Shown here one piece after another: positions 34,760-38,563 of a stretch of 38,563 bases of DNA. Each line of letters begins with the position of its first letter. Position 1 is the first letter of the stretch. The stretch spans positions 170,819,104 to 170,857,666 of the forward strand of contig JBOZIK010000001.1 in assembly GCA_051453625.1 (NCBI GenBank). The letters are read 5' to 3'. The DNA comes from Welwitschia mirabilis (lineage: Eukaryota; Gnetophyta; Gnetopsida; Welwitschiales). The notes under the pieces were generated by a model. It did not search any database. It worked only from the letters and a program-made list of their open reading frames with translations, and was not told the origin of the DNA. A program made the position numbers and the translations under genes.

Positions 34760-35760
34760 CTATCATTCTCCTTTCTCAAAGGATTCTATTACTAGGCCTT
34801 CCTCTCATTTGAATTTCCATATCATTAGGCTCATCAGTAATTAGTGGATTTTGAGGTTGTTGAGAGTCTTCTTCTTCCATAAGAGGTTGGAAGGGATTGC
34901 ACTCCCTTTTGTGGATCTTTTTCTTCTTTCTTGTCTTGGTTTCCTTGGGTAACACCATAATACTTTTTACTAAGTTTTATAGGTTTCCTTTTGTTTTTCT
35001 TCAATGTTAACTAAACATTTTTAACATTCTTCCTTTAAATGATCTATTCTATCATAAGGGGAGCATTTCTTTTTAGAAGAAACACATCTCCCTAAAATGT
35101 GCCCTAATTTTCTATAAACATTACATGGGACTGGAAGGTTCTTATAAGTAAATTCAAGATCACAAATACCCCATTTAGATTGAAATTTTATGGATTGTAT
35201 CTCCTTTGTGTCCTCTAGACTCATCCATACACAGAACCTAGCTAGGACTAGTCTCATCTGTTTAATGGTAATCTGATCAAGCTTAATTAGCTTACTAAAG
35301 TGGGAAGTAATTTTTCTCAAGAGACCTTCATTCTAAAACTTCAAAGACAACTTGTGGATGCAAATTAAAATTAGTAGCCTTCTAAACAAGTTTGAATCTA
35401 ATTATGCTCCCAACATCCATTTAGCTAGGGCAAGACCCCTTACCTTAAAGAACCAAGGTTCTCTCATGATTATCTCATCCCAATCTCATTCATTATCCAA
35501 CTGGAAAGTTCTAGCCCTTTCTACATAGCAATAACTTCGACCTTACTAACTCCCATCCATTTAATTTGCCATCCATTTTCTGATCTAATTTAACCTTGTT
35601 TTGGGTCAAATGAAATGAAATTTTTGACTAAGTTGTACTAGATTTTCTTCTTAATATTAGAGCAAATACCTTTATCAATGTCTAGTACTAGGGTTTTTGC
35701 TTCCCTAGGGAACTGAGTTTTCTCCATTTTAAAGAACTAGCCCCTTGAAGAAAGCCCTAA
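34760..35760 (-). pseudogene. LINE ORF1 relic (DUF4283 and CCHC knuckle)
   Basis: A Lys-rich C-terminal tail (34958-34776) follows a 99-codon open stretch (35320-35021) that contains DLEFTYKNLPVPC and CNVYRKLGHILGRC. This is the zf-CCHC_4 knuckle of plant L1 ORF1 proteins with the second Cys changed to Tyr (TGT to TAT). Upstream, EPWFFKVRGLALAKWM (about 35455-35410) fits the end of a DUF4283 domain. An in-frame start near 35725 is likely but degraded. ORF1 precedes ORF2 by about 90 bases, as in intact L1 LINEs. The protein would bind LINE RNA in the ribonucleoprotein. Confidence 0.8.
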
Positions 35761-35964
35761 AATGGATGAAAACTAAGATTTCAAAAAATTCCATAACTTA
35801 CTCGTAGATAGACTATCTAGTGGACGAAATCACCTCCTACATGCCATAACTAGGAATCAAAACTGCCCCTGTTAATCTGTAGTCTTTCAAGCCTCACTTC
35901 TTCCTATGCTTTAGATCCACCGAATTCTAGCACAGTTCTAAAAATCTTAGCGAAGTTATCCTCT

Positions 35965-36330
35965 CCTTCTAAGCATTATAATTCTATTTTGTAAATCATC
36001 TTGAAGTTAGTTATACCTAAGATAATTCCCATTTCTAAAGTAAATATGAAATTAATTATATTTATAATAACCTTAATCCTTAAATAATCATGAATTTAAT
36101 TATATCCATGATGGTTCTGAGCCATAAATGATTAACTAAATTACATTTATCCTAATCTTAATAGCCATGTAATAATTATTCTCACATAATTCTAGTTACT
36201 AAATAATTATGTCTATGAAATTTAGGATGATTAATTAATGATAAAGTTGATTATACCCATGATAACCTTAAATCTATAAATAATCATTGGTTGATCACAT
36301 CCATGCTAAATCTAGTTCCTAAGCAATCTT
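35965..36330. repeat. Degenerate AT-rich tandem array, part 3
   Basis: Repeated theme 'aaataatcatgaatttaattatatccatgat.gtt.t.agcc' at about 40-60 base steps. It is the continuation of the array interrupted by the LINE. Confidence 0.6.
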
Positions 36331-36559
36331 AATTGAATAATTAGTACTTAATCATGTCTTTAAAAACTTTATTACCTTATAAATATGGGTAATGGTCTTT
36401 ACTCATGAAACTCATAATCTCATAAGACATCTTATAGAGCTTGATGATTTCAAGAAAAACATAAATAAATATACCATAAGTATATATACCCTTAAAAAAT
36501 AAATAAATTAAATATTTAATTAATTTATATTAACTACATGATCAATTATATAATCACAA
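36331..36559. other. AT-rich leader sequence, nothing recognised
   Basis: No motif or repeat is evident between the array and the cytosine tract. Confidence 0.4.
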
Positions 36560-36600
36560 CCCCCCCTCCCCCCCCCCCCCCTTTCCTCCCCAACCCACCC
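36559..36600. repeat. Cytosine homopolymer / pyrimidine tract
   Basis: A C-run broken by single T or TTT, with at least three runs of four or more C and one of thirteen or more. The minus strand is G-rich and could form a G-quadruplex. It is conspicuous in otherwise AT-rich DNA. Confidence 0.9.
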
Positions 36601-36816
36601 ACAAGCTTTCTACTTATAAATCCTATTATTAACTTATGAATGTAATAGAACAAACCCCTTTGTAAGTAATAAAGATGAATTAGCTTGATCATTTAGTTTA
36701 AATTAATTACCTAATGGTAGAATACAATATTTATTAAAAACACATAAGCTTTAACTTTTAATATAATATTTATTCTCTTATCAACTAAATCTAATAATAT
36801 TTTCCACTCCTTCTAG

Positions 36817-37900
36817 ATGGCTCATCATCATCAATAAAGTCTTGAGGCTAACTCAATTGCACCAAGTAATTGACATTAAGATAACTCAAGGACTAATTAA
36901 CAACATAATAATGGAAATTAACCTTGCATCACTATTAATTCAAAAGCGTTAATAAGTGCATTCATGTAGTTTCTATCACAAATAGTAAATCAAATTCAAA
37001 ACTCATAAATAAATAATGGTACCACTCAACTTAATAAGGATTTGAATATGAGGGCATTAATTCAAATATTTATTAAGATAAACCATTAAAGTTTATATGA
37101 GGTTAAGATCTATCAAAAGTGGAATCATGGCTAAGTGATTTTAAAAAGGTTATACACACCTTAGGATATGATCAATATGAAAAGGCTTCTTTAGCTATTT
37201 ACATGTTATAAGGAGATGCTAACTTATGATGGAAAACAGAGATGACAAAGTTAGGTGAGGTGAACTTTCATGGAAGAGTTTGAGAATATATTTAAAGAAA
37301 AGTATATTACTAAGTTCCACATTCACAAAAAAATTACCAAATTCTACAATCTCAAGAAATCTTATAATGTGATCATAGCTTTAATGAGTGTAAATTTGTG
37401 GAATTATTAAGATATGTATCATAGTGCATTATGATGAAGAAGACAAAGAAAATATCTTTATTGATAGTATTCTTTCTTTTGTTGATACTAATATCTATGT
37501 TTTAATGTAGAACTTTAGTTGAGGCTATAGATAAAGCAAAAATGAAAAAATAAAATTTTTAAAGACAATAACAAAATAAGAAATGATTTCCTCCTAAGGG
37601 TTCCAAATTTGAGAGAAATCAATCACATGTGTCTCACAATAATAAAAATTAAAATTTCAATAGGAGTTATGTTACTAGTAATAACAAAAGAAATAAGAAT
37701 TTCAACCAAAACAAACATGTCCCATTCAAGAGGAATTGGAATGTTTTTAGTCAAAGTCATATGAGAAGTTAACCACAAAGATCTAATTTTAAACAGCATG
37801 ACATTACCAATGTTAATTTAAAAATGGTATTCAATTCTTTAATTATAAAAAAAAACTACAAGTTTAAAGAGTGTCCATTACTTACTAAGAGCTAGCCTAG
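36817..37900 (+). pseudogene. gag: Gypsy gag relic with capsid domain
   Basis: A candidate ATG at 36817 reads MAHHHQ. The clear domain starts at 37125: SWLSDFKKVIHTLGYDQYEK, then ASLAIYML, a stop, GDAN, a decayed WW pair and KTEMTKLGEV. After a frameshift comes TFMEEFENIFKEKYITKFH (37268-37325), then KKITKFYNLK. This is the retrotransposon gag pattern (PF03732: A..WL..F, A.y.L.g.A..WW, tW..F...f...Y). A late block near 37840-37880, FKECPLL, resembles the end of a CCHC knuckle. Orientation fits the primer site at 32737, so it may be the gag of that element. Pol would follow but is displaced by the LTR at 37956. Confidence 0.75.
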
Positions 37901-37955
37901 ACAATAATTAAGAAATCCTTAAGGATTACATACCATTTAGCAACCAATTGGACAA

Positions 37956-38563
37956 TGTTAACATGTACAAATTGGCATTTGTATCAAGTGTTTCAGGGCA
38001 ATTTATTATAAATGAAGACATTAATTTAATTATTTTAATCATTAAATATGTCTTCTATTATTTTTAAAATAAAACTTAATATTATGTTTTTCTTCATGTT
38101 AATTACATATTCTTAGCCACGTTTTAGAACACATGATGGAAGAAGAACTGAATTCCACATAAAATAATAGTGGTAAATGGAGACATGAGGTGGTGACATG
38201 GAGCATAAGAAAATGAAGACACATTTCAGAGGCATGTGGAGGTGGCATTGGAGTCATGTAGCAATAACACTATTTAGTAGAGCAATTTGGCTCCAAAGCC
38301 CACATGTTAGACTCATCATGACAAAGACTCCACTAAATGCTACATGATGAAGACTCCAAAAAATGCTACCTAATGGCCTCCACTAAACGCTACAATATAG
38401 AATCTTATGTACCTAATACTAAAGATGAAAATTCTACCTAATGCTACAAGCCAAGATTTGTGACCATCCCTTAACCTTATCTCTTATTATAAAAAGTCCT
38501 TGAACCCTTCATTATATTCATCTTTACCTTGGAGAAATTAAAGACTTTGGAGCATTTACTTAT
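37956..38563 (+). repeat. Third LTR of the 12-20 kb family, partial and inverted
   Basis: Starts TGTTAACATGT and is the reverse-complement homolog of 19560-20226. The 'aatttattataaatgaagacattaatttaatta' region, the U3 minisatellite (GCTACMTAATG... about 38290-38450), the TATA box and 'ttcattatattcatcttt' all occur in the same order. It is cut by the window end. It lies directly after a gypsy gag relic, which suggests a nested insertion, although the 3' LTR of an internally deleted element is also possible. Confidence 0.8.
38488..38494 (+). promoter_or_regulatory. TATA box of the third LTR
   Basis: TATAAAAA in the same position relative to the minisatellite and the 'cttgaacccttcattatattcatc' block as in the other LTRs. 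Confidence 0.6.

Noticed and set aside
34659-34844. 61-codon plus-strand frame
   Set aside because: Antisense shadow of the LINE ORF1/ORF2 junction.

Overview
This window looks like plant nuclear heterochromatin. It is very AT-rich, has assembly gaps, and is packed with decayed retrotransposons of kinds typical of flowering plants: Ty3/gypsy elements with long LTRs, Ty1/copia, L1-type LINEs with a DUF4283/CCHC-type ORF1, and a tRNA-derived SINE. The species cannot be told from the sequence. I see no intact host gene, rRNA, functional tRNA or CRISPR array. Every coding region recognised is broken by stops and frameshifts. Many of the breaks fit C-to-T change (TGG to TGA/TAG, CAA to TAA, TGT to TAT), as expected from deamination of methylated cytosine.

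Layout. 1-3240: a repeat block in which segment A (1-870) recurs at 2118-2960; the 1015-3240 part is homologous to 29690-32460. 3550-4440 (+): endonuclease part of an L1-type LINE. 4680-8990 (-): a chain of degenerate coding segments for a coiled-coil-rich protein family I do not recognise, split by a 940-base gap. 9880-10440 (+): a weak coding-like stretch. 11878-20226 (-): a nearly complete LTR retrotransposon with two LTRs (TGTTAA...TTAACA), a tRNA-Asp-type primer site, a 5-base target duplication with one mismatch (TAAGG/TAAGA), a gag-like relic and no detectable pol. It splits an older plus-strand reading frame that reads on across the empty site (11791-11877 joined to 20227-20720). 21270-23100 (-): gypsy pol relic (end of RT, RNase H, integrase). 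23870-26745 (-): copia relic (gag, CCHC knuckle, integrase, start of RT).

28848-32733: tandem repeats and the second copy of the left-hand repeat block, interpreted as a very long LTR ending at 32733 just before an initiator-Met-tRNA primer site (32737-32748). 32590-36330: internal DNA of that element, containing a degenerate AT-rich tandem array into which a SINE (33020-33462) and a minus-strand LINE (33850-35760: ORF1 plus endonuclease) have inserted. 36817-37900 (+): a gypsy gag relic, probably of the same element. 37956-38563 (+): the left part of a third LTR of the 12-20 kb family, in opposite orientation and cut by the window edge.

The window therefore shows at least three levels of nesting. 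Many gaps of exactly 100 N are flanked by near-identical sequence on both sides, so lengths and copy numbers there are partly assembly artefacts. The most interesting unexplained items are the unrecognised minus-strand coding chain at 4680-8990 and the unrecognised plus-strand frame split at 11877/20227.
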